Below, piece by piece: positions 45,163 through 55,222 of a DNA stretch of 64,000 nt. Numbering within the stretch: the first letter of the stretch is position 1; each line of letters opens with the position of its first letter. The translations under genes and the position numbers were made by a program. Source of the DNA: Pseudomonas nitroreducens (lineage in GTDB: Bacteria > Pseudomonadota > Gammaproteobacteria > Pseudomonadales > Pseudomonadaceae); contig NZ_JALJXP010000001.1 of assembly GCF_024170165.1 (NCBI RefSeq), forward strand, positions 124,001 through 188,000, in the 5' to 3' direction. A model generated the notes under the pieces. The model ran no database searches, was not told where the DNA came from, and saw only the letters and a program-made list of their open reading frames with translations.

Positions 45163-48100
45163 TATTTAGGCCTTATTGGTTGAATGTGCCCAACCTGTCC
45201 TGTTGACGGATTGTAAATCATCTCCAGGCCCGCACCTTCATAACGGAAGTACCCTTCAGCGCCTCGCGGATCAGGAGTGATTTTAGGACTACTTGCCAAA
45301 ACCTCTTTCGCTTGAACAAAGGGTGCAGGTCTACCTTGTTCCCACAGTCGGTCATAGTAGCTCTTGCTGAACTTAAGTCCGTCAACTGAGTAGAACTGGC
45401 CGTCAAACTCAATAGCCTTACCACCTACAGCCCCTTTTGCAGCACCGCCCTTATTACCTAGTGCGACACCTACAATAGCAGCTGCTAAGCTCGCACCCCA
45501 ATCAGCTTTTTCCGCCGAGATCCCCATGGACTCTAGGTCAAGCGTCTTGCTTGCCTTGATCAACTGCCCGACAGCGGCGATGTTCTGCATGTTGTACCGA
45601 TGCAGATCCGCCTTCATATCAAGTGGAATCTGATCGTTGACGTACAGAGCCTCAATTTTCTGTTGGAGCTCCAGCCGCTCAGTGACAAGGTAGCCGAACG
45701 CGTTGACACATCCGCCCGGGTTCACAGAGCAGACGGCTGCCAACTGGTCATCATTGGCGACACTCAGCTGCCTAAACCTCTCCTTCACCTCATCACAATT
45801 GTTCTTTGCTCGGCACGTTGCGGCTTCACGTTCAAAGTCTTCCAGCTCGTGCGCAAGGTAGTTGTATTGCGCCGAGTTTTTGGCTACCCAAGCCGCACTC
45901 TCAAGGGTTTTGCTATCCGCATCAGGACTCTGCAAGGCTCCGGCGAGGACACCTACGACCTGTGCACTCATGGTGACCAGTGCTTCGCGATTATCTGGGC
46001 TTAAGTTCTTAAAGACCCCATCCAGGCTTGCCACGAGAGCTTCGTTGGCGCCTGCAGCTGCAGCACCTGTGGCAAAGCTACCGCCACTGGCTTCCGCAAC
46101 CATGCCGCCCATCAAGGCATGAAGAGCAATCATGGAGGGGCTGCCAGACTGCAGATCATAGGTGCCGCCAAAGTCGCCTACAGCGTTGAAACCGGCGGCA
46201 GCGAAAGTGTTGTAGAGGCTGTTCTGCAGTGCGTCGCCCAGTCCACCGCCTTGTCCCAGCGCCTGACTCAGTAGAGCAGAGGTGGTGTTCTGCATTGCCT
46301 GGTTTGCCGCAAAACTACCTATGCCACTCCAGCTACTTAGATCAGCAACGGTCTTTCCGTTGACGATCTTGATGTGCGTGTCAGCGCCGCTCCAATCGTT
46401 GAACCAACCCGCTGTGGCACCGCCGACAGCACCGGCAATCGCGGCCTGCTTCAAGCTGTCATTGCCAAAGGTGTCACTTAGGGTTTGACCAAGGTTGCCC
46501 TTGTTGTTGATAAAGCTGACGCCAGCGGTTCCCGCCAAACTTCCCGCAGCGCCCACGCCAATACCGGTGACAACGGTTCCAGCGCCTGCAGCGCTCAGAG
46601 CTCCGGCTGCAGCGATGCCGCCAGCCGCAGCCGCCACAATTGCCACGATGAGTTGTGTCGCTGGCCCCATGCCCGAGTGGCTGTAGCTGTAGGAGTCATG
46701 TATTTCCTTAACTCGCTGCCAGTCCACATCCCCCCGAGCTTCAGCTTCCTTCAACCAACCCAAGCTCGGATCGGCCTGGACCATCGCATCGATAGCCTGA
46801 CTCACCGACTGTTTATCGATGTGCTTGTAGTCGATCTTCAGGCCGTCCACGGCTTTGATGGCGATGTTGCCCTGGGCGATCATCTGGGTCTGGCGCAGTG
46901 TCTCGTCGGTCTTGCCTTCGCCTTTGGATCTGGTCCAGGAGAGATCGCTGTCTTCCTTGGCGTGGCTTTCCTGGTGCAGGTCCTTGACCGCCTCGAAGGT
47001 GACTTCGCCGCCGCTGAGAATGGCGATGTCATTGCCCGCCTCCAGCTTGGTGCCCTGGTACTTCTGGTCGCCGCCGCTAAACAGGGTGATGTCGGAGCCG
47101 GCGCTGATTTCGCTGCCCACGGCGCGAACGTCGGTGACTTCGTCACGCTGGGTTTTCTTCTTGCCCCAGCCGCCCTTCTCCTCCATGTCGTAGAGCGAGT
47201 AGTCGCTGTCGTTGGCGGCGAGCAGTTCGATCTTGTCGCCGGCCACCAGGTAGGCCTCGTTGCCGGCGCCGATCTTGCTGCTGACGAGGGTGAGGTTTTC
47301 GCCCGCGCTGATCAGGACGTCGCCACCGGCGTTGACCTCGGTGGCCTGCTGGCCGACGTGGTCTTCCTGGGTGGTGATCTTCTTGCCGCCGCCCTTGTAC
47401 TTGGCGTCGCTGTGCTCTTCGTTGGCGGCGGAGGCGAGGACTACGTCGCGCCCGGCGCTCATGGCGATGTCGCGGGCGGCGTCGATCCGGCTGGCGACGG
47501 CGCTGAGGTCGCGGCCGGCGTTGAGTTCGAGGTTGCCGCCAACCTGCACCTCGCTGCCGTGCTGGGTGACGCTGGTGACGTTGCCGGTGATTCGGCGGCT
47601 CTGGAAGTCGATGCTGTCGACTTCCTGCGCGGCCTCCAGGCGCAGGTCGCGCCCGGCGGTGAAGTCGGCATTGCCGCCGGCCTGGATGACACTGCCGGCG
47701 CTGATCAGGTCGCGGCCGGCGGTAACCTCCAGGTCGCCGCGGGCTTCGATGCGGGCGGCGTTGTTGGCGATTTCCTTGTGAATGCGGTGGGCGTCGTTGC
47801 TGGCGTCGACCGAGGTGATGCTGCGCTCGTTGATGACGTCACCGGTCAGCGCGGTGAGGCTGACATCGCGGCCGCTGATGATGCCGCCAGCCGCGTTGCG
47901 GATGCTGTCGACGGCCAGCAGATCGAGACGGTTACCGGCTTCGATCAGGCCGCTGTTGTTGATGTTGGCGGCGCTGGCGGCGAGGTCGCCGCTGGCGCGC
48001 AGGGTGCCCTGGTTGGTCAGGCTGCCGCCGCTGATCAGCGACAGGTCGTTGCCCATGATCAGAGCGCCGTTGGCGGCCAGACGGCCATCGGCCTGGGCGA

Positions 48101-51100
48101 GGTAGAGCACCGGCACCAGGACCTTTTCACCGTTGATGGTGGCTTCTTCGAGCCAGACGATGTCGTGGGTCAGCGCGGCGACCTGCTCGGCGGAGAGGCC
48201 GACGCCCAATTGCAGTTGGAGGCTGTCCTTGTAGGCGATGGCGTTGTCCATCAGGTACTTGAACAAGGCTTCGTCGCTGGCCATGCCGTCGATGTAGCGT
48301 TGGCCGGTGCGGGCGACCACCGCCTGCTGGATCAGGCGCTGTTCGTAGAGGCCGTCGCCGAGGCGCTTCTGTGCCTTGTCCGGGTCGTAGCCGAGCTGGC
48401 CGAGCAGGTAGTCGGAGCCGAGGAAGCTCTTCAGGTTGGTCAGCTCGGGGTTGGTCTCGATCAGGTATTTGTGGCTGTTGTCCGGCGTAGCGCTGCTGGG
48501 CAGGCCCTGCACGCGCGGGACGTTGATGGCCGCACCCGACTGAGCATCAGCGGCGGCGGCATTGCCACCCGGAGCAACGCTGCCCGCGCCAGCCGCAGCG
48601 CCGTCGAGGCTCCGTTCGCGCTGCGCGGCGCTGATGCTCTGGCCGCTGAAACTGAGATCGCCCGCACCCTGCACAGTGCCGGTGCTGCCGCCGGTGCCGC
48701 CCTGCCCGCTGAGGCGGAAGAGGCCGTTTTCGCCCTGCGGCAGGCTGAAGCCCGGCAGGGTGACGGGGTTGACCTGTTTCTGCGCGAGGTCCGGCGGCAA
48801 CTGCGAGGTGATCGCCAGCTGGACGGTGGTGGCGCCGTTGGTAACACCGACGTCGCGCGGACTGATGGTCTGGGCGCCGGCGTCGCGCTTCACCACGCTG
48901 TTGTCGAAGCTGTCGCTGGCATTGATCGTCACATTGCCGGTGGCCTGGATCACCGCGGAGGCGGCGGGCGTGCCGGAGACAGGGATGACGGACTCGGTCA
49001 TGCTCCGAAAGGCTTTTCCCTCCGGATAGCCACCAGACTCAAGAATCTGCAGTCGAGTCAGTGCGCCGGGACTGTAGTCTGACGAGTTGGGATCGTTGTA
49101 ACGGTTGTAGAGGTCTTTGTTGTTCCGAACGGCCCAATACAGGTTGTCATCACGCGAATAGAAGCTGCCATCAAGGTGACGCTCTTCCCCGCCCGCGGCG
49201 CCCTGGTTGCGGAAGGTGGCCGTCTGGATGTCGATATTGCCGCCCGAGGCGATGCTGCTGTAGAGGTTGTCGAAGGAGTCGCCACGGAAGCGGAAGTCGC
49301 CACCTGCGGTGATCGAGGCTTGAGGCGCGTCCTTGAGGATGATGTCCTCATAGCGCTCCCAGGACTGGAACTTGAATTCGCAGCCCTTGCCATCGCAGAC
49401 GTCGTCGGCATACATGCGGAAATTGCCGGCAACAATGCGCTCGCCGATCTGGAAGTCGTCGGCACGGCGGTTGTCGAAATCCTGCACCAGCAGGGTCATG
49501 GCCCCGCCGCTTTCGAAGCTGCCGGAGATGTTTTGCACGCTGCTCGCCCACCCTTCCTGGTCGTTGGCGGCGATGTGCAATGTGCCCAGGCTGTAGAGGT
49601 CGGCGTTGCGGTTGCTGAAATTCTGCGTGCGCAACTGCATGTTGCCGCCGCTGAAGATCAGGCCGTTCTCGTTGAGCAGGTTCGGCGCGCCGAGGTAGAG
49701 GTTGCCGGCAGCGCCGAGGGTGCCGCGGTTGTTGAGGCTGGCGGCGCTGACGCGCAGGTCCTGGGTGGCGGTCAGGCGACCGCCGTTGTCGAGGGTGCCG
49801 CTGCTGTTGATGAGGGTCGTCGCGCCACCGCCTCCAATGCTGCCGCTCTGGCCGATTCCGATGTAGCCAGCGCCTAGGGACAGGCTGCCCAGGCTGCTCA
49901 GGCGGCCATCGGCGGTGTAGTTGCCGCTCAGATCGAGATCGAGTGTGCCATCGCTGGCGATCAGGCCGGCGTTGGCCCAGTTGCCGCCGCGGCCGATGAG
50001 GCTCTGCGCGGCCAGCAGCTGGCCGGACTGCCCCTGGTTGAGCTGGCCGATGTCCAGGCTCAGGTTACGCGCCTGGATGATGGCGTTGTTGGTCCAGCTG
50101 GCGGCCTGGTAGGTGAGGCTGCCGTTGGAGGTGAAGTTGCCACCGGCCTGGCCGGCCTGGCCGAGGTCGACGCCGAAGGTGCCGGTGCCGACGTGCAGCA
50201 CGTTGCCACCAACGTTCTGCAGGGCGCCAGTCTGCAGGATCAGGTCCTGGGTGGCGCCTTCGATGCGGCCGAGGTTGTTGTTGAGCAGGCCGCCGCTGGC
50301 GATCTTCATCTGGCTGGGATTGGCTGCGCGCAGCAGGCTCACGGGCGTCTGGCCGAGTGCGCGGATAGCGCCCAGCACGTTATTAATGCTGGCCGCGCCG
50401 AGGGTCAGGTTGCCGCTGCTTTCGATCAGGCCGAACTGGTTGTTCAGCGCGCCGCTCAGGCTGGCGTCGAGGTTGCCGGCGCCGATCTTGCCGCCTTGGC
50501 CAAGTGCTGCGCCGTCGTTGAGCAGCTGGTTGCCGCGCAGGTAGAGCAGGTTGCCGGCGTAGAGGCCGCCGCCGCGGTTGTCGAAGTCGGTGGTGCTGAT
50601 GCGGTTGTCGCCGCTGACCGCCGAGAGGTGGCCGGCGCGGTTGTCGATGCCGCCCGTGGCGGTGATGTCCAGTGCCTTGGCCTGGGTGGTGCCGGCGTTG
50701 TTGCTGAAGGTGCCGGTGACCAGTTTGAGGTTGCCGTTGGCGGCGTTGATGACACCGCCGTTGCTGTTGTCGAGGCTGCTGCTGCCCAGGTCGAGCTGGC
50801 CGGTCTGGCTGATGATGCGGCCGTTCTGGTTGCCGAGGACGCCGGTGGCCTTGAGGGTGGTATCACCCTGGCCCTGCAGGGTGCCGCCGCCGTTGGCGAT
50901 GCTGGCGGCACTGAGGTTGAGCTGGCCGGCCTTGCTGAAGACCAGGCCGTCCTGGCCGTTGAGCAGCTCGGCGGTGAGTTGCAGGGTCAGGTCGTCCTGC
51001 GCAGCCACGGTGCCACTGACGCTGTTGTCGAAGCGCCCGGCGAGGACCTTGAGCAGCCCCTGGCTGGCGAGCTGGCCGCCACGGTTTTCCAGGCTACCGA

Positions 51101-54100
51101 CGCTCAGGTTGAGCGGGCCGCCGCTGGCGATTTTCGAGCCGGCGCCGTTGTTCAGCAGTGCGCCGAGCAGGCCCAGGCGCAGCGCGCCCTGGCTGACCAG
51201 GCTGCCGCCGCTGTTGTTCAGGCTGCTGGCGTCGTAGTCGACGCTGGCGGCGCTGATCTGCCCGGCGCGGTTATCCACAGCCTTGGCACTACCGGTCAGG
51301 CTGCCCTGGGCACTGAGCAGGCCGCCGTTGCTGTTGTCCACGTCGCCGCCCACGGTCAGGCCGAGCCCGCCCTGGGTGGAGACGATGCCGCCGGCGTTGT
51401 TCAGGCTGCCGGCGCCGAGGCCGAGGTTGCCTTTGCTGACCAGCGCGCCGGCGCCGTGGTTGTCGAGCGCGCCGCTGACCGTCAGGGTCAGCGCGCCATC
51501 GCGGCTGGAGAGCGTGCCGCTGCTGCTGTTGTCCAGGGTGGCGGCGTTAACCACCAGGCCTTGCCAGCCCGAAAGCAGACCCTGGCTGGCGTTGCGCAGG
51601 GCGCCGGCGTTCAGTTCGAGCTGGCCGGCGCTGATGATCCGGCCGCTGTCGCCGTTGTCGAGCTGGCCGCTGGCCGTGAGCGCGAAGCCCTGGCTGGCGG
51701 AGAGTTCCCCGCCCCGGTTGTCGAGGTTGCCCAGGCCGTTGATCTGCAGGGCGCCGGTGGCGCTGAGCAGGCCGCCACGGTTGTCGAAGTCGCCGCGCTG
51801 GGCGCCGTTGCCCAGGTCGAGGGTGACCTTGCCTTCGCCGATCAGCGCGGCCTGGCGCTGGATCAGTTGGGCGACGATCAGGTGCAGGTCGCCCTTGGCG
51901 GAGATTTCCCCGCCGCCGGTGGCTTCGAGCTTGCCGCCGCGCAGGGTCAGCGCGCCCTGGCTGGTGATCAGGCCACCGGGCTTGCCGGTGGCGCTGGCGC
52001 CGTTGAGGAGGTTGCCGGCGCCGAGGTCGAGGCCCTGCGCCCCGCTGATCACGCCGTCGCGGTTGTCGAGGTCGGCGGTGCTGGCGTCGAGGCGGCCCTG
52101 GGCGAGCAGGCGGCCGTCGCGGTTGTCGGTGCTGCCGGTGGCCAGCAGCAGGTCGCCGGTGGCAGACAGCAGGCCACCCTGGTTGTTCAGACTGGCGCTG
52201 CCGACATCGAGCTGGCCGCTGGCGACCAGTGCGCCGTCGCCGTGGTTGTCCAGCGCACCCTGGCTGCGCAGCAGCAGGTCGCCGCGGCTGGCGAGGGTGC
52301 CGCCCAGGCTGTTGTCCAGGCTGGCGGCGCTGACGCTGAGGCCGTTGCTGCCGGAGAGCACCCCGGCGTTGCTGTTGTTCAGTGCGCCGCTGGTGAGGGT
52401 CAGCCGGTCGCCGGAGAGGATCTTGCCGCCCTGGTTGAGCAGCGTCCCGGTGGTGAGGGCAAAGGCGCGGTCGCTGGAGATTTCGCCGCCCCGGTTGTCG
52501 AGGCTGGCGACGTTGCGCAGCACCAGCTGGCCGGGGCTGCCGAGCAGGCCGCCGGCGTTGTTCAGGGCGCCGCCCTGGAGGTCGAGGTCGACGCCGCCCT
52601 GGCCGATCAGCTGGCCGCCGCCGTGCTGGTCGAGGCCAGCGATGCGACCGTCGATGACGCCGCGCGCGGAGAGACTGCCGCTCTGGCTGTTGTCCAGCTG
52701 GGCGGTGGCGAGGTGGATGGCGGCATCGGTGACGATGCGGCCCTGCTGGCTGTTGTCGAGCTTCGCGCCTTGCAGGCGGATGTCGCCAGCGGCGCTGAGG
52801 ATGCCGCCGGCGTTGTTCAGGTCGGCGCCGGCAAGATCGATGCTGCCGTCGCTGAGCAGCTTGCCGCCGCGGTTGTCGAGCGCACCGGCCAGGCGGGAGA
52901 ACAGCAGGCCGGCACTGGAGACCGCGCCCCCACGGTTGTCGAGGCTGCCGGCGTTGAGGGTCAGGCTGCCCTGGCTGAGCAGGGCGCCGTTACCGCTGTT
53001 GTCGAGCGCGCCGGCCAGTTGCAGCCAGAGGCTGTTCTGGCTGTTCACCCGGCCGCCCTGGCTGTTGTCCAGGCTCTGCCCGGTGAGGTTCAGGCCGTCG
53101 CGGCCGGCCAGGGTGCCGGCGCGGTTGGCGATGCGCTGCACCTGCAGGTCGAGGCCGGCGTCGCCGATCACCTTGCCTGCGCCGTTGTCCAGGCTGGCAG
53201 CCTGCACAGCGACCTTGGCGCGGCTGGAGATTTCGCCGCCCTGGTTGAGCAGGTCGGTGCCTTTGACGCTGACGCCGTTGTTGGCGGCGACCAAGCCGCC
53301 GTTGCGGTTGTCGAGCTGCCCGGCTTCGAGGTTCAGCGCGCCCTGGGCGAGCAGTTCGCCGCCCTGCTGGCTGAAGCTGTCGGCCTTGGCCTGCAGATCG
53401 CCCTTGGCATTCACGCTGCCCTGGGCGTTGTTCACCTGGCTGGCCGTCAGGCGCAGTGCCGCGCCGCTGTCGAGGGCGCCGCCCTGGCTGTTGTCCAGCT
53501 GGCCGACGTCGAGCTTCAGGTCGCCCAGGCTGCTGATCACGCCCAGCGCGCTGTTGTTCAGGCTGGCCCCGGAAAGGGTCACGCCGGCATCGCCGACCAC
53601 CAGCCCGTCACGGTTGTCGAGGTTGCCGGCCTGCACGCCGAGCGCGCCCTTGGCCGAGAGCAGGCCATCGGCCTGGTTGTCGAGCTTGTGCTGGACGCGG
53701 GCCTGCAGGGTGCCGTTGCTGACCAGGGTGCCCTTGCCGCTGTTGTCCAGGCTGTCGAGGGTGAAGTCCAGCGACTGCTCGGCGGAGAACAGGCCGAGGC
53801 GGTTGTCCAGCGCGCCGCCGCTGACTTGCAGGCGGTTGGCGACGGCCTGGCCGTTGCGGTTGTCCAGGCGCGCGGCGTTGAGCGTCAGTTGATCGCTGGC
53901 GAGCAGGCGGCCCTGGCGGTTGTCCAGGCTGCCGGCGCTGACGCGGGTGGTGGCGCCCTTGAGCGCGCCGCCCTGGTTGTCCAGGGTGCCGCTGGCGTTG
54001 GCATCCAGGTTGCGGCTGGCGACCACGCTGCCGCTGTTGCGCAGGTTCTGCGCAGTGATCGCCACGTCGCCCTGGGCGTTGCGGCTGTTGTCCGGGTCGA

Positions 54101-55166
54101 CGCCGGCTTCGACAACGCCGCTGTTGCTGACCTGAGCGGCAGTGAGCGCGACACGCTGGCCAGCCGCGAGGCTCTGGCTGTTGCTCAGCTGGCCGCTGGC
54201 GTTCAGCTCGGCGACGCCGCTGGCATAGGCCGGGCCGGTGACTGCAATGTCGCTGGCCTTGGCGCGCAGGTTGCCGGCGGCGCTGGTGCGGGCCAGGGTC
54301 AGCTGGCCGTTGGCGTCGATCTGGATGTCGCCGCCGCTGGCGGCCATGTTGCCGGCGAGCTTTACGCCCACGCCCTGCTCGGTGCCCACCAGGCGGATGG
54401 CGCCGGCGTACATGCCTCCCAGCGCGGAGCTGTCGATGGCCAGTTGCGGCTTGGCGCTGCCGTCGTCGGCCTTGGCGGTGGCGGCGAGGGTCTCGGCGTC
54501 CACCTGGTTGCGGCCGGTCACCACGGCGAGTTGCTGTGCGTAGAGGTCGGCGTTGAGCCTGGCGCTGCGGGTGATCAGCTCGAACTGGTCGAGGTTGCTG
54601 GCGTTCAGGCCGGCGCCTTCGACGCTGATCTCGCCGCCGTCGACGTCGTAGCCACGCAGGCGCTCGCCATCCATCAGCGGCTTGCCGGTGGTCAGCGTGG
54701 CGCGCGGGGTGTTGATGAAGCCGCAGCCGTTGCAAGTGATGCCGTGGGGGTTGGCGACTATGACGTGGGCGGCCTGCCCGGCCACTTCGGTGTAGCCGCG
54801 CAGTTGCGAGGGGTTGGCCCCGGTGACTTCGTTGAGGATCTTGTTGGCCGCGCCGCCCTTGAGGTTCGGGTTGCCGACGATGATCCCGCCCAGCTGGGTG
54901 GACTGGGTCTTGCCGGTGGCGTTGTTGAGGATCAGGCCGTTCTGCCCGACGTTGTAGTCGCTGAACTTGTTGTGGGAGAGCCCCGCGCCGTTGGGCGTGG
55001 CGATGTTCACCACGGGCACGCCGTTGCCCGCCGCGCCCAGGTGCGTATTGCCACCGGCTGCCGCGTCCACCGCCAGCTCGGCCGCTGCCGCGACGATGGG
55101 GTTGAGGATCAGGATGCCGGCAAGCACGCTGGCGATGGCCTGGTACAACGGATGGCGTACGTCCAT
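45162..55166 (-). CDS. cdiA: Contact-dependent inhibition exoprotein CdiA
   Basis: A 3334-aa two-partner secretion exoprotein carrying a toxin to neighbouring cells. Order: signal sequence MDVRHPLYQAIASVLAGILI; TPS domain (NPNLKGGAANKILNEV, ANPHGITCNGCG); long FHA-1 repeat array (LDNRGG-type, about residues 300-1750); a middle region with NLYWAVRNNKDLYNRYND that may bind receptor; the AEQVAALTHDIVWLEEA block near 2310; FHA-2 repeats; a DUF637-like domain near 2890-3030; and a pretoxin motif with AKNSAQYNYL replacing VENN near 3100. The toxin domain follows, ending YFRYEGAGLEMIYNPSTGQV; toxin type not recognised. Start at 55166 with GGGAGAT. CdiB precedes it. Confidence 0.93.
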   Translation of the reverse strand: MDVRHPLYQAIASVLAGILILNPIVAAAAELAVDAAAGGNTHLGAAGNGVPVVNIATPNGAGLSHNKFSDYNVGQNGLILNNATGKTQSTQLGGIIVGNPNLKGGAANKILNEVTGANPSQLRGYTEVAGQAAHVIVANPHGITCNGCGFINTPRATLTTGKPLMDGERLRGYDVDGGEISVEGAGLNASNLDQFELITRSARLNADLYAQQLAVVTGRNQVDAETLAATAKADDGSAKPQLAIDSSALGGMYAGAIRLVGTEQGVGVKLAGNMAASGGDIQIDANGQLTLARTSAAGNLRAKASDIAVTGPAYASGVAELNASGQLSNSQSLAAGQRVALTAAQVSNSGVVEAGVDPDNSRNAQGDVAITAQNLRNSGSVVASRNLDANASGTLDNQGGALKGATTRVSAGSLDNRQGRLLASDQLTLNAARLDNRNGQAVANRLQVSGGALDNRLGLFSAEQSLDFTLDSLDNSGKGTLVSNGTLQARVQHKLDNQADGLLSAKGALGVQAGNLDNRDGLVVGDAGVTLSGASLNNSALGVISSLGDLKLDVGQLDNSQGGALDSGAALRLTASQVNNAQGSVNAKGDLQAKADSFSQQGGELLAQGALNLEAGQLDNRNGGLVAANNGVSVKGTDLLNQGGEISSRAKVAVQAASLDNGAGKVIGDAGLDLQVQRIANRAGTLAGRDGLNLTGQSLDNSQGGRVNSQNSLWLQLAGALDNSGNGALLSQGSLTLNAGSLDNRGGAVSSAGLLFSRLAGALDNRGGKLLSDGSIDLAGADLNNAGGILSAAGDIRLQGAKLDNSQQGRIVTDAAIHLATAQLDNSQSGSLSARGVIDGRIAGLDQHGGGQLIGQGGVDLDLQGGALNNAGGLLGSPGQLVLRNVASLDNRGGEISSDRAFALTTGTLLNQGGKILSGDRLTLTSGALNNSNAGVLSGSNGLSVSAASLDNSLGGTLASRGDLLLRSQGALDNHGDGALVASGQLDVGSASLNNQGGLLSATGDLLLATGSTDNRDGRLLAQGRLDASTADLDNRDGVISGAQGLDLGAGNLLNGASATGKPGGLITSQGALTLRGGKLEATGGGEISAKGDLHLIVAQLIQRQAALIGEGKVTLDLGNGAQRGDFDNRGGLLSATGALQINGLGNLDNRGGELSASQGFALTASGQLDNGDSGRIISAGQLELNAGALRNASQGLLSGWQGLVVNAATLDNSSSGTLSSRDGALTLTVSGALDNHGAGALVSKGNLGLGAGSLNNAGGIVSTQGGLGLTVGGDVDNSNGGLLSAQGSLTGSAKAVDNRAGQISAASVDYDASSLNNSGGSLVSQGALRLGLLGALLNNGAGSKIASGGPLNLSVGSLENRGGQLASQGLLKVLAGRFDNSVSGTVAAQDDLTLQLTAELLNGQDGLVFSKAGQLNLSAASIANGGGTLQGQGDTTLKATGVLGNQNGRIISQTGQLDLGSSSLDNSNGGVINAANGNLKLVTGTFSNNAGTTQAKALDITATGGIDNRAGHLSAVSGDNRISTTDFDNRGGGLYAGNLLYLRGNQLLNDGAALGQGGKIGAGNLDASLSGALNNQFGLIESSGNLTLGAASINNVLGAIRALGQTPVSLLRAANPSQMKIASGGLLNNNLGRIEGATQDLILQTGALQNVGGNVLHVGTGTFGVDLGQAGQAGGNFTSNGSLTYQAASWTNNAIIQARNLSLDIGQLNQGQSGQLLAAQSLIGRGGNWANAGLIASDGTLDLDLSGNYTADGRLSSLGSLSLGAGYIGIGQSGSIGGGGATTLINSSGTLDNGGRLTATQDLRVSAASLNNRGTLGAAGNLYLGAPNLLNENGLIFSGGNMQLRTQNFSNRNADLYSLGTLHIAANDQEGWASSVQNISGSFESGGAMTLLVQDFDNRRADDFQIGERIVAGNFRMYADDVCDGKGCEFKFQSWERYEDIILKDAPQASITAGGDFRFRGDSFDNLYSSIASGGNIDIQTATFRNQGAAGGEERHLDGSFYSRDDNLYWAVRNNKDLYNRYNDPNSSDYSPGALTRLQILESGGYPEGKAFRSMTESVIPVSGTPAASAVIQATGNVTINASDSFDNSVVKRDAGAQTISPRDVGVTNGATTVQLAITSQLPPDLAQKQVNPVTLPGFSLPQGENGLFRLSGQGGTGGSTGTVQGAGDLSFSGQSISAAQRERSLDGAAAGAGSVAPGGNAAAADAQSGAAINVPRVQGLPSSATPDNSHKYLIETNPELTNLKSFLGSDYLLGQLGYDPDKAQKRLGDGLYEQRLIQQAVVARTGQRYIDGMASDEALFKYLMDNAIAYKDSLQLQLGVGLSAEQVAALTHDIVWLEEATINGEKVLVPVLYLAQADGRLAANGALIMGNDLSLISGGSLTNQGTLRASGDLAASAANINNSGLIEAGNRLDLLAVDSIRNAAGGIISGRDVSLTALTGDVINERSITSVDASNDAHRIHKEIANNAARIEARGDLEVTAGRDLISAGSVIQAGGNADFTAGRDLRLEAAQEVDSIDFQSRRITGNVTSVTQHGSEVQVGGNLELNAGRDLSAVASRIDAARDIAMSAGRDVVLASAANEEHSDAKYKGGGKKITTQEDHVGQQATEVNAGGDVLISAGENLTLVSSKIGAGNEAYLVAGDKIELLAANDSDYSLYDMEEKGGWGKKKTQRDEVTDVRAVGSEISAGSDITLFSGGDQKYQGTKLEAGNDIAILSGGEVTFEAVKDLHQESHAKEDSDLSWTRSKGEGKTDETLRQTQMIAQGNIAIKAVDGLKIDYKHIDKQSVSQAIDAMVQADPSLGWLKEAEARGDVDWQRVKEIHDSYSYSHSGMGPATQLIVAIVAAAAGGIAAAGALSAAGAGTVVTGIGVGAAGSLAGTAGVSFINNKGNLGQTLSDTFGNDSLKQAAIAGAVGGATAGWFNDWSGADTHIKIVNGKTVADLSSWSGIGSFAANQAMQNTTSALLSQALGQGGGLGDALQNSLYNTFAAAGFNAVGDFGGTYDLQSGSPSMIALHALMGGMVAEASGGSFATGAAAAGANEALVASLDGVFKNLSPDNREALVTMSAQVVGVLAGALQSPDADSKTLESAAWVAKNSAQYNYLAHELEDFEREAATCRAKNNCDEVKERFRQLSVANDDQLAAVCSVNPGGCVNAFGYLVTERLELQQKIEALYVNDQIPLDMKADLHRYNMQNIAAVGQLIKASKTLDLESMGISAEKADWGASLAAAIVGVALGNKGGAAKGAVGGKAIEFDGQFYSVDGLKFSKSYYDRLWEQGRPAPFVQAKEVLASSPKITPDPRGAEGYFRYEGAGLEMIYNPSTGQVGHIQPIRPK

Positions 55167-55222
55167 GTGGGAATCTCCCAAGTGCCGGCAGATGCCAGCT
55201 ACTAGCTAAAGAGCGAAGCGGT

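Noticed and set aside
46485..55205. Several very long plus-strand open frames (up to 1670 codons) opposite cdiA
   Set aside because: They mirror the repeat structure of cdiA and have no start signals or domains; cdiA has clear TPS, FHA and toxin features.
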